NCBI GenBank assembly: GCA_003024985.2
Contig: PXIH01S0042208.1
DNA length: 11,915 nucleotides
Origin: Euperipatoides rowelli
Lineage: Eukaryota > Onychophora > Udeonychophora > Euonychophora > Peripatopsidae
Reading direction: 5' to 3' (one strand)
Shown: piece after piece, positions 1 through 7,719 of the stretch
Layout: every line of letters begins with the position of its first letter
How positions within the stretch are numbered: position 1 is the stretch's first letter
The notes under the pieces: model-generated
Seen by the model: the letters and a program-made list of their open reading frames with translations, nothing else
The model's database searches: none
What the model was told of the DNA's origin: nothing
Program-made: the position numbers and the translations under genes

Positions 1-65
1 ATTGGCACCAAAAAATAATTAAATATGCATATGTGGGGGGCCAACTTCACACACATCACTCTCAG

Positions 66-108
66 TTCATTTCACATACCGAACTGTAAAAGGACTAAGA
101 ATGCTGAA
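66..108 (+). CDS. Candidate internal exon, class-V aminotransferase-like gene
   Basis: Proposed third-from-last exon. The acceptor is a pyrimidine-rich CACTCTCAG ending at 65 and the donor is GAA|GTAAGC at 108/109. Read from codon 67-69, the frame gives SFHIPNCKRTKNAE and ends on a complete codon (phase 0), matching the phase of the exon proposed at 2422. In isopenicillin N epimerase-type class-V aminotransferases, a beta strand with an '(E)xP' or 'IP' motif lies about 20 residues before the 'xRIS' strand; here IP to RIS is 22 residues once joined, which is the main support. The exon is only 43 bp, the frame stays open upstream to position 19, and no similarity search was possible. It could be a chance open stretch. 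Confidence 0.35.
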
Positions 109-453
109 GTAAGCATCAACATTGTAGTTTGTTCAGATATAAAACTTAGTTTGTAGACCTACATTTAAATGTTCATGTTTATTAAGCTTAATTATGATTT
201 CTAAATCTGATTAAGTGATATTACTGTAAAAGACACAATGGTGAGATATTCAAATAAAACTCTAAATGTTATACCATGGAAGAAGGGACTGATTGAGTTG
301 AAGGATTAACAGGCTATGTTAGACAAATACAAGTTTGTTAAGAATTTAATACTGTCAAAAATGATATTTCACAACTAGCCAAGACAAGAGTATTTTTGGC
401 AACAAAGCCCTGCTCAATCAATATCTACAATTATTCATGATGACTGAATAATA

Positions 454-1831
454 TTGGCTGACATTCTGATGGATAGATTTGTTTGCTCCTACTCCAATCC
501 ACTGAATAGTCAGCCTATGGTAAAGTTAGGGTATGAGTTGGATATGATTGATCAAGATGGGTATAATGCAAGCTCTTTGGAAATTACTGCTCCAATGATT
601 AGGCAGCTTTTAGACAAAACCAATCATGTCCCCCTCCCTGGTCAAGATGGAATTTCTCACAAAACTTTATGCAAGTTTCAGTATTTTTTATTCCCATTTT
701 TGATAAATTGTTTGAACAATGGATTGCAGTGAAATACCAAAATCATTAAACATAGGTTCTCATCTTGTATTGTTTATTAAAAAGCCACAAACTAGACCTA
801 GAATGGTCACTGTCATCCCAGTCTTTCCAATATTAAGTAATATTGATCTTATTTGTATCCAGGATTCAAATGTGAAGTTTTTTTTTTTGTGTCGATCCTA
901 AATGAAACTATAAGCTTATTATATTTCCTATATTGGATAAGGTAATACAATCAAATAAGTTTTTACAAAGATATAATCTATTCTTTCTGCTCTACATTTG
1001 GTGGAAAGAGTTTTCATTCAATTGTAGCAGAGGGGGAATAATAACCCATTGACAGTGTTTTTCGATATAGAAAAGCATTTGACAATGTAAACCTTCCATT
1101 TTTAATAAAGCTTATCAATCATAATTGTAAAGACCATAAACTTGTTACAGGATTAGTTAACACTATTACTTCAAAGACAGGTGCCATAAAACTTTTGATA
1201 AAGCTTACATCAATTTTCATATTCAAAATGGACTCACTCAAGGTCCTCACCTCAGTTCATCCCTCTTTGCACTGCACATAAATCATTTTGAATGATATTG
1301 AAAAGGTCATTTGCCAGGTTTTTTTTGTAGATTACTTAAATGCCCATATTCAGCTCATAATTTATGCAGATGACTTTCTTATTTTCTGTGAAGATTTTGA
1401 GGATGTAGAAATTGTTATGAAATTGGTTCAAAATTTTTGCAAGATTATGGGATCTACTATCAATAAGCAAAAAAGCTCAGTGCTGGACATTAGTACTTTA
1501 AAACCATTTAATATTTTAGGTAATCAAGTACATTTCTCATATCTAGGCCTTCCTTACCTCTATTTTGGAATTGTTGCTAGAAGTTTGATTCAAGAAAAGT
1601 TGCTTTGCTCTATTAAAAAATCTTTGAAGCATTAAAATTTACCTATTTGTGATCTACCTACATGTTAAAATAGTCAAAACATTTTATGTACCTAAATTTT
1701 TATACTTCATAAGTCATGTTGCTTATACAAAACAGTTTATTAATAGGTGTTTACCAGTACTTTAAAAATTCATCTGGAATGACCTGATTAGTGACAGTCT
1801 TTGTTTCCACAAGTTAAAAAAGGGTGTTTAA
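454..1831 (+). pseudogene. Broken reverse transcriptase domain of the LINE
   Basis: The family enzyme copies element RNA at a nicked target. Here the reading frame switches at least five times. Frame 1 (454-732) carries PGQDGI. Frame 2 (about 731-901) carries the IP and KP...RP strand. FDIEK is in frame 2 and AFDNV in frame 1, a missing base inside the KAFD codons near 1074. GLTQGPHLSSSLFAL is in frame 3 and ends in a stop at about 1296. Frame 1 (1288-1635) carries YADDFLIF with both metal-binding aspartates, the GSTIN motif and SYLGLP. Frame 2 (1664-1831) carries VKTFYVPKFLYFISH and FIWN, with one internal stop at 1763-1765. The middle palm/finger segment (901-1050) is barely recognisable. 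It cannot encode a working enzyme. Confidence 0.85.
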
Positions 1832-2099
1832 TTCTAATTGATATTGTACTATTATTTAAAATTGTTGCTGCTATTACTTATATTCAATTTATTGAATGCT
1901 GTTAATGAGGTCAGTTTATTATTGTGATTCACCCAATGGACACACCACCACTGAGTAAAATGAAAAAGAGAAAATATTGTAAGTTGAAAGCATGTAGATT
2001 GGATTTGATAGATGATTTACCAGAGGGTTCAGTTTCACCTATTTTAAAATTAAAAGTCATGAAGACTATCCTACATTGTTCTAGTTTGCACCACTAATT

Positions 2100-2300
2100 A
2101 CACCAATGAGAGTGCATTGGCTCTCTGCATCCTAGAAGTGTTACCTTCCACCAAATATTCAAGACTTTGCCCTAAAATATGTATACAATGATTTGCTGAC
2201 TTGCTACTACATGGTTTCAAAATTCTACTTCAACATTGCAGCTCTTTGGAATCACTGGAGCATCTTTTATTGTATTATGTCTTCTTTGTTTATGCAAGAC
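2100..2300 (+). pseudogene. LINE C-terminal remnant (knuckle-like)
   Basis: Two short reading frames resemble the region that ends many LINE ORF2 proteins. Codons from about 2163 read FALKYVYNDLLTCYY, like the conserved 'YKxxxxxLxT' segment. After one frameshift, codons 2234-2278 read HCSSLESLEHLLLYY, like the Cys-rich 'CxxCxxxExxxHLLxxC' motif with later cysteines lost (Tyr in place of the last Cys). This supports the LINE reaching at least 2280. The reading is by eye and short. Confidence 0.5.
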
Positions 2301-2421
2301 AATGATATGATCCAATAATTAACTCTGACTCCACTCACTATAATATGTCATTGGAAATGCTTATTAATGTTAATAGTATAGACATTGCTAAATTAAGATT
2401 TTTAAGTATTGTGTGTTTCAG

Positions 2422-2525
2422 TTTGTGCAAGTTAAGGTGGCCAATGCTCGTCCATATATAAGAATATCACCTGTAGTGTTCCACATAATGAATTTGAAGA
2501 TACTGCTGATTTGTTAAATGATATG
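2422..2525 (+). CDS. Candidate penultimate exon, class-V aminotransferase C-terminal domain, frame disrupted
   Basis: The acceptor is TATTGTGTGTTTCAG ending at 2421; the donor is GATATG|GTAAAG at 2525/2526. From 2422 the frame reads FVQVKVANARPYIRISPVVFH. A shift of one missing or two extra bases around 2484-2487 then leads into the frame that reads HNEFEDTADLLNDM and ends on a full codon at 2525. Class-V PLP enzymes of the isopenicillin N epimerase / cysteine desulfhydrase group have a C-terminal strand 'RxYxRISxxxYN' followed by an '(E)DxxxLxxxx' helix, and the joined reading follows that order. The catalytic lysine and PLP-binding part would lie upstream, outside the window. The frame break may be an assembly indel, an allele or true decay. 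Alternative: a chance match in a further LINE tail. Confidence 0.42.
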
Positions 2526-2791
2526 GTAAAGACATACTGTGGGGTTTCGGCACAAATTGGATTTTATTTAATCCAGGAGATTAAAGAATGTAAACTGTTG
2601 ACCCTAACAGGGCATTCTTACTGAAATGTAGCGTTAGTAATTTTTCTTATGTTGCTGATTTTTATTTATGTTTTGGTGGAAATTGTTATTGATTTATATG
2701 GGTTATATTGATTTTCATTTGAATAGGAATTTGTGGATGTTGAAGCAAAACTTTTACTTAATCTCCCCCTCTCATTCATCCTCTTTGACAG
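2526..2791 (+). other. Proposed short intron
   Basis: A 266-bp AT-rich interval starting GTAAAG and ending in a strong pyrimidine tract (about 2761-2787, CTCCCCCTCTCATTC then CTCTTTGACAG). A branch-point-like CTTAAT lies about 30 bp before the AG. No other feature is visible in it. An open frame without ATG runs across its start to the stop at 2622-2624, and I read that as intron read-through. Confidence 0.4.
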
Positions 2792-2824
2792 GTGTTGAAG
2801 GAGTTTAGCGTTTCTGCTAAATGA
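2792..2824 (+). CDS. Candidate terminal exon with stop codon
   Basis: This follows the best 3' splice signal in the window (CTCTTTGACAG ending at 2791). In phase 0 it reads VLKEFSVSAK and stops at TGA 2822-2824. Joined to the previous exon it gives DLLNDM-VLKEFSVSAK, a plausible amphipathic end helix and tail for a class-V aminotransferase ('LLxxLKE' is common there). The phase match of both junctions and the short sensible tail are the support; ten codons alone carry little weight. An ATTAAA hexamer at 2832-2837 is very close to the stop, and another lies at 3397-3402. Neither is proven as a polyadenylation signal. Confidence 0.4.
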   Translation: MLKEFSVSAK

Positions 2825-3606
2825 ATTCCATATTAAATCATAGTTACAAAAATTTCAATTTCATCTATAAATTTTGCATCATAACTTATGATTGTTTTGT
2901 GTGTTTGTAAGTTCCAAACTCTGTATCTAACAAATGTGCATTTTTATGATCTTTGTTTGAACTTCCCTTACTGTGGTTTTTATTTTTGTTTAGGGAGTAT
3001 GCTATTTATCCAATGATTCGGAAATTTGATACTCTTTTATTTGAACCAAAATATCTTTCATTGGGCATCAATTTCAGATATAAACAACAGTATTGCTACC
3101 TTTTCCTAAGAATTTCTGTGTTAATTTTGACTAACAGTAAACATCTTGCCATTTAGATGAAAGTATGGTTCATACACTTGGTACATCCATTTTGTTGTTA
3201 GAGTGTAGGAGGATGTTTACCTAGGTATTCTAGAACATTATCAGTCCTTAAAGTCTTAATAACATTCCAATCTGTTTTAACCATTGCTTTGAATTTTATA
3301 AATGCATTTTTTCATTTTTAGATTTCAAGAAATATACATTATATCAACATGACTTTACTTGTTTGATTACTCATAGGCCCACACACATCTTATTGTATTA
3401 AATCTAGTAATTGAGTTCTTTTGTATTTATATGTTTTAAGAATGTCATAGTAGTTGTTTGCTCTGAATACACATTTTAAAAATATTATCTTTGATATATA
3501 CAGGTGACCCCATTTTAATATGCCATAATAATTTTTAAATATTATGGACTTGTTCAGATTTTTACTCTCCATAATAGTAAACTTCAGACAGCTGAACAAT
3601 TGCGAT
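2825..3606. other. Noncoding, T-rich (possible 3' UTR then intergenic)
   Basis: No recognisable gene. The first part could be the 3' untranslated region of the proposed gene. The open frame at 2953-3156 (67 codons, no family recognised) follows an acceptor-like T-rich tract ending TTTAG at about 2993, but it has no donor and no similarity I can name. Confidence 0.5.
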
Positions 3607-3646
3607 CCATGACTCATCTCTTTACTCCATGACTCATCTCTTTAAT
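3607..3646. repeat. 20-bp tandem duplication, two copies
   Basis: CCATGACTCATCTCTTTACT (3607-3626) is followed directly by CCATGACTCATCTCTTTAAT (3627-3646), 19 of 20 identical. A related ATGACTCATCCATTTCC lies at about 3712. It looks like a recent local slippage event. Confidence 0.9.
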
Positions 3647-4419
3647 CTAAAATTGTCCTTCATTTTTAGGGGGCTAAGAGGGATCACAGTTTAAACCCAA
3701 TTCCTAGAAAGATGACTCATCCATTTCCACTCCTGAATGACATCATATCTTAATCCCATAATGTTTTTTTTTTAACACTGGGTATGTTTAGAGATATCAG
3801 TTTCCTATCTTGGTTTTAATTTTTTTTTTTGGACTTTGAATTTTATTTCACTATTAGCTGTGATGGGTTTTTTTTTCAGATTTTACCCATTATGCATTGC
3901 AAAACACCACCACCTTTGGAAAACGTTGCTAAATATGATACATATCTTCCCATCACATCACATTAAGGTGGGGCACTATGTTTAAAAAATCAGAAGTATG
4001 TTTTTTTGTTTTTAAAAAAATTAATATGAGAAAAAGGTCGCTTCCTATGTACTGATCAAACAATAGATAGACCTATACTTCTAATTTAGAAATGGTTGAT
4101 ATTATTCCTATTGTTCTATGATAAACTAATCTGTAATTATAATGGTTTAAAGTTAATGGTAAGATTATAGCAATAGAGTATTAATTCCATATTTCCTTTG
4201 TTTTCTTTTAGCTAACTTTGGACTAAAAAACAATGTACTTAAATCCAATGTACTTATTTTTATTTGATTTGGTTGGATTTTTTTTAACTTAACTGCAAGA
4301 AAACACCGAGTTCAAATCTATTATCAAAAATGGACAAAGTAGTGGAAGTAATCCGAAACAGGGAAGTTCTACCAAAAATAGGAGAAAATGGTTCCATAAA
4401 CTCACAAAAATGAACATAT
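3647..4419. other. Noncoding, poly-T tracts and dispersed repeat blocks
   Basis: No gene seen. The interval contains several T8-T10 tracts (about 3764-3870). It also has two blocks related to a block at 5028-5060: TGACATCATAT-CTTAATCCCATAATG at 3737-3762 and CACATTAAGGTGGGGCACTATG at about 3958-3979. These look like fragments of one repeat family in different arrangements. Confidence 0.5.
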
Positions 4420-4501
4420 TTTCTATCCTAAAAGTTGGATTAACTCAGGAATGGTTGGAATCAAATCATTCAGACAAGCACAATCTTTATACATACTTGG
4501 T

Positions 4502-4522
4502 TTTCCCAAATGCATTGGGAAA
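4502..4522. repeat. 8-bp perfect hairpin
   Basis: TTTCCCAA and TTGGGAAA flank a 5-base ATGCA loop inside the first clear unit of the 150-bp array. The corresponding place in the next unit has lost it. Confidence 0.7.
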
Positions 4523-4810
4523 CTTTGGAAATATTTAGAATTGTTCTTTTCTGATGTTTTTGCCTATAACTTTGTCAATTTTCATCATAGATACTCGGGA
4601 TTGATTGGAATCGAACTGGAATGATGGTGGCAATCTTTATACATAATTGTTTTTTTTTCAAAATCTGTCAGTAAATTTTGGAAATATTCCAAAATGTACT
4701 TTGTGGACAATTGTTGACAAACCCAAGTTATATATCTCATGGGGCTTAAATAAAAAGCTTTTTTACTCCAGAAAGCTGTCTACGTTGAATGGTATAAATA
4801 GCAAGACTCT

Positions 4811-4854
4811 ATGACATCACATTTTGAAGATAGCTTTGACACCAATGATGTCAT
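4811..4854. repeat. Inverted repeat ATGACATCA / TGATGTCAT
   Basis: The arms lie at 4811-4819 and 4846-4854 with a 26-bp spacer, a perfect 9-bp match. TGACATCA / TGATGTCA cores recur at 3737, 5055 and 5114, so this is probably part of the same dispersed repeat and not a regulatory site. Confidence 0.6.
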
Positions 4855-5027
4855 CACTTATAACTTTATTTTTCATTAGATCAAATCAAGACTAGTTGGA
4901 ATAGATTCAGAACTCTGAGAGGAAGCTAAAACATACTTAATTTTCTGTCTATGTCACTTACTGTACCTTCAATTGGGTTTCCAAAAGTATTTATATGTGT
5001 ACTTGGTAATTTCTGTGAGTCAAGACC

Positions 5028-5327
5028 TTTAATCCCATAATGCACCTTAATATGATGTCACACCCAGCCTAAAAGCCATTTAATTGATTGAGGATGATGT
5101 TCTACACAACTAATGATGATGTCAGAATCTAATATCCCCTAACTTACTTTGAGAAATTGTGGTATATTGATATGTTTACCCTTGATAGCCAGTCCATGCA
5201 TACTATAAAATTCCTCAAAAAAGCCAATAATATTTAGTTTAAAATCAAGAATAATAAAAATAATGAATGCAGAAATACTAAAGTGACTATAAATGTTATG
5301 TAATTCTGTTTTACTGACATTAATATT
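5028..5327. other. Noncoding with repeat block at 5028-5060
   Basis: CTTTAATCCCATAATG-CACCTTAATATGATGTCAC resembles, in reverse complement, the block near 3948-3979. The rest shows nothing beyond AT-rich DNA. A minus-strand open frame over 5139-5408 runs through the poly-A tract and is not considered a gene. Confidence 0.45.
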
Positions 5328-5351
5328 AAAAAAAAAAAAAAAAAAAAAAAA
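5328..5351 (+). repeat. 24-A homopolymer tract
   Basis: An uninterrupted run of 24 A. It could be the tail of a + strand retroposon, but I see no SINE or LINE body directly upstream and no convincing target-site duplication. Confidence 0.85.
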
Positions 5352-5436
5352 CTTTATAATTTTAATATGTCTGTATATGAGGTTATGCCCACTGACGAAT
5401 CTGGCCAAGATATATACAATAGCCTATTTATACCGG

Positions 5437-5522
5437 AATTTTAGCTTTGTTAGTTCCAATTTTAGCTTTGTTAGTTCCGAGTTCGACTCCATGTAATAAT
5501 AATAAAAAAATAAATAATAAAA
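5437..5522 (+). repeat. 21-bp tandem duplication followed by TAA-rich tail
   Basis: AATTTTAGCTTTGTTAGTTCC is present twice head-to-tail (5437-5457, 5458-5478), identical. It is followed by GAGTTCGACTCCATG and then a TAATAATAATAAAAAAATAAATAATAA-type tail to about 5522. A GTTCGACTCC-like segment before a TAA tail resembles the B-box end of tRNA-derived retroposons, but the T arm does not fold well. The duplication is certain; the SINE-end reading is weak. Confidence 0.6.
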
Positions 5523-6134
5523 ACTAGAATTTTGAGCTATTTATATAGGAACTACAGTAATTAATTATGTTTGTGTGTCAATGTGTGTGCTTTTTTTTTT
5601 CTATCAGATAAAAGAATAAACACAGAATATGGGTTAATGATTTTTGATAGCTTAATGTAATGTTTGTTTCAATAACAGTTTTGACCATTTTTTTGTATAA
5701 TTTATATTGGGTTTCAGTTTTTTGCATAATGATTTGATAAATATATAAATTTCTATTTTCATACGACCTAAAATTTTTTGTAAATAATTTTGTATAAACT
5801 ATTTGTTTGCTTGTGAAAAAGCATATCCCTTATTAAAAAAAAATGTAATCACTTTTTAAAATTCTGAATTTTTAATCTTAGTCTTAAAATGCCTTAGATT
5901 AGCAGGATATTCACATAGAAGTGCTGTACACAACTTGTTAGAATTAAGGGCTTGAACCTCTTATGCAGATTAACCGTCAGCTTCCAGGCATCAGAGATTT
6001 TATTAGAATTAGTCAAAATTATTCATTAAACTACATTAAAAAGAGAAATCATCTTATTATTTTAGTTTTCTCTTTTTGTAGTTTATTGTGTCATTTTCAT
6101 TTTCTATAGTTATATTCTTCAATATTTATATGTC
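5523..6134. other. Noncoding AT-rich stretch
   Basis: No gene, RNA or repeat supported. TTGAACCTCTT near 5952-5962 resembles a T arm read on the minus strand, but no cloverleaf closes around it. Confidence 0.5.
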
Positions 6135-6211
6135 GCCCTTCGTGGGGCTTGGTTGAGCGGTTTTGATGACCGACTCGATTTTCCAGCGTTGCTGGTTCTG
6201 GTTGCACGAGT
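6135..6211 (+). other. GC-rich structured patch, A-box-like; tRNA-derived or ncRNA-like
   Basis: A GC island in very AT-rich DNA that folds as three adjacent perfect stems. GCCC (6135-6138) pairs with GGGC (6145-6148). CGGT (6158-6161) pairs with ACCG (6169-6172). An outer ACTCG (6173-6177) / CGAGT (6207-6211) encloses an inner CCAGC-GTT-GCTGG hairpin (6183-6195). TGGTTGAGCGG (6150-6160) matches the Pol III A-box pattern TRGYNNARNNG exactly. GGTTCTGGTTG (6194-6204) is only a partial B box. GACTCGATTTTCCA loosely recalls the anticodon arm of tRNA-Ser(CGA). An A9 run follows at about 6229-6237. It fits a decayed tRNA-derived SINE head or an unknown structured RNA; it is not a functional tRNA. 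Confidence 0.4.
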
Positions 6212-6239
6212 AAAACGCAATTTTCCTTAAAAAAAAATT

Positions 6240-6700
6240 CTGTTTAATTTAATTCAAATTTTGTTTAAATAATTTCTAATAGCCTATGTTTAATTAAAGT
6301 TATTGAATGATGTGGGTTGATATTTACGAGTAATGATAAGTTCAGATTAACTCACATCAATTACAGTGTTATTTGTTGATAAATAACTGCAAATAGAGTT
6401 AATTTATTTTAAAAAAAATTATATGTTCACAGTAGATCATTTTATTCATTATAAGTGATTACTTTTTCTAAGATTTGGATTTTAAAAGATTTTTTTTAAG
6501 ACGGACTCTTAAGAAATTACCAAAACAATCATACAAAGAAATACACGACATACAATAAAGACAAAAACAAAATATTTTCATCTCATTCATTTTTTTTTTT
6601 AAAATGTTTTATGAAATTGCCTGCACCGATTTATTCTTTTTATTAGAAAGGAATATCGAAAGAATGAAATTATGGAATGTTGATGAATTAGATCAAGATT
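6240..6700. other. Noncoding AT-rich stretch
   Basis: No feature beyond poly-T/poly-A runs (for example T10 at about 6591-6600). No open frame worth reporting. Confidence 0.5.
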
Positions 6701-6706
6701 TATAAT

Positions 6707-6740
6707 AAAAAAAAAAGAAAGAAAGAAAGAAAAAAAAAAG
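6707..6740 (+). repeat. A-rich (GAAA)n microsatellite
   Basis: A run of A, then four consecutive GAAA units, then another A run and a G. Simple sequence; it could be an old retroposon tail. Confidence 0.85.
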
Positions 6741-7711
6741 AACATAATATACATTCTTTTTATTTTTGTAAAAAAAAAAAATATAAGGCTAAGTTATACT
6801 TTTACTATCTTGCGACACATTGAAGAAAAGTTTTGTTTCACCCACACAAAAGATTGGAATGTAAGTTAAAATAGAAGAAATAATAGGTAATCTGTCTTTG
6901 AACCTTAAACTCGTGACTTTTAGATTACTTTAAATTGATAACACCCATGCAAAGGTAGACAATTTGACTTTTTTTAATGTTTTAAGAATTGATATAAAGT
7001 ATAGCTGGAAAAATAATTTTAATTTTTATTTTAATTCCTTTTTAAACACCAATTGATATTTTCCAAATATGAATATGGTTCGCACTTAAATCACTCTTGA
7101 AAAAGTTAAACTGTCGTTGCTGTTGCATAATCAATAATTCTAAGTTCGATTAACGATACATTTCATTTCGAATCTCTATCCAATAAATCTCAGTATCTAT
7201 ATTATTTTCTTGCGCCAACTAATCCATTCAGCAACAGGTAAAATATACCCATATCCTAAAAGCCTATAGTGTGGTAAACGGTTTCGCAGATAAGCCTATA
7301 CAAAATTGTACAGAAGCACAAAAGAATAACAAAGAGAGTTTACATTTTGGTTGTGAATAAAATACATCATAATACTGCATATTCAAGAAAACATAATCGG
7401 CTATTGGCCTATTAATGAAAGTAGACCTATCTCACGTAGTGAGAGTACAGCCATATAGTTTCATCGTAGTCAGTACAATTTCATAGTTTTAAGAATGCGT
7501 CAAAAGTGTAACTAATAAAACATCAAAATGAAGCGATAAATAAATAATAATTAAAGAATCAAAGCAGAAGATGAATAACACAAAAACAATAAAAAATATC
7601 AGTGAGGATATCATAATAGGAAAATTGAACTATTTATAATTTATTATGACGTCAAAGATTAAATAATCATTAAAAAAACATTATGATGTAATCTAATATA
7701 TAAAACAGGAA
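6741..7711. other. Noncoding AT-rich stretch
   Basis: No gene recognised on either strand. It contains a palindromic TGACGTCA at 7647-7654 (the CRE octamer), with no promoter context, and two AGCCTAT heptamers (7261, 7293). Confidence 0.5.
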
Positions 7712-7719
7712 GTCAGTTT
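7712..7719. repeat. Left target-site duplication of hAT element
   Basis: GTCAGTTT, identical to 8130-8137. Eight bases is the typical hAT target-site duplication length. Confidence 0.92.

Larger units (their letters stand above)
397..2300 (+). mobile_element. Degenerate non-LTR (LINE) retrotransposon, RT and C-terminal part
   Basis: A 5'-truncated, heavily mutated LINE ORF2 copy on the + strand. Order of recognisable parts: linker before the RT (about 400-560, one in-frame stop at 445-447), RT finger motif PLPGQDGI (631-654), 'KPQTRP...' strand (about 755-870), palm A motif split by a 1-base frameshift (FDIEK at 1061-1075, then AFDNV), GLTQGPHLSSSLFAL (1230-1274), catalytic YADD (1363-1374), INKQKSS (about 1456-1476), FSYLGLPY (1534-1557), thumb region to FIWN (1769-1780), and C-terminal remnants to about 2300. 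No endonuclease domain, target-site duplication or poly-A tail was found, so both edges are approximate. The architecture looks L1/Tx1-like, but the clade is not assignable by eye. Confidence 0.85.
109..2421 (+). other. Proposed intron hosting a LINE remnant
   Basis: This interval would be the intron between the first two candidate exons, opening with GTAAGC and closing with TGTGTGTTTCAG. Positions 109-396 show no recognisable domain or RNA gene and are ordinary AT-rich DNA. From about 397 to 2300 it is filled by a same-strand non-LTR retrotransposon relic, annotated separately. The intron call depends entirely on the exon model. Confidence 0.3.
4420..4990. repeat. Diverged tandem array, unit about 150 bp
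   Basis: CAATCTTTATACATA occurs at 4481-4495 and again at 4631-4645, and TTGGAATC occurs at 4455-4462 and 4605-4612, both exactly 150 bp apart. The stretches between also align loosely (ACTCAGGAATGGTTGGAATC against ACTCGGGATTGATTGGAATC; TTTGGAAATATT in both). A third, weaker register appears around 4846-4935 (CTTATAACTTTATTTTTCAT, then TTGGAATA at 4896-4903), 291 bp after the second. The unit at about 4700-4840 is poorly preserved. No coding potential was recognised. It may be a satellite fragment or the internal repeats of a larger mobile element. Confidence 0.65.

Noticed and set aside
2436-2624. 62-codon open frame without ATG across the middle exon and following intron
   Set aside because: Its middle is explained by the candidate exon; the remainder reads through a proposed donor into intron.
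2953-3156. 67-codon open frame after an acceptor-like T-rich tract ending TTTAG
   Set aside because: It lies downstream of the proposed stop, has no clear donor and no family I recognise; T-rich noncoding DNA often mimics acceptors.
3390-3617. Minus-strand 75-codon frame
   Set aside because: Low-complexity AT-driven composition, no domain, no splice context.
5139-5408. Minus-strand 89-codon frame with a GTAAGT donor-like site near 5143-5148
   Set aside because: The frame includes a poly-Phe run from the 24-A tract, has no convincing acceptor and no recognised homology.
5945-5965. T-arm-like segment on the minus strand (GAGGTTCAAGCCC), considered as a mitochondrial tRNA insert
   Set aside because: The acceptor, D and anticodon stems could not be closed around it, and no neighbouring mitochondrial genes are recognisable.
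6163-6170. TTGATGA resembling the hammerhead ribozyme core
   Set aside because: The matching GAAA core and the three-stem arrangement are absent.
7647-7654. TGACGTCA, the full CRE octamer
   Set aside because: An isolated 8-bp palindrome with no promoter or neighbouring gene.
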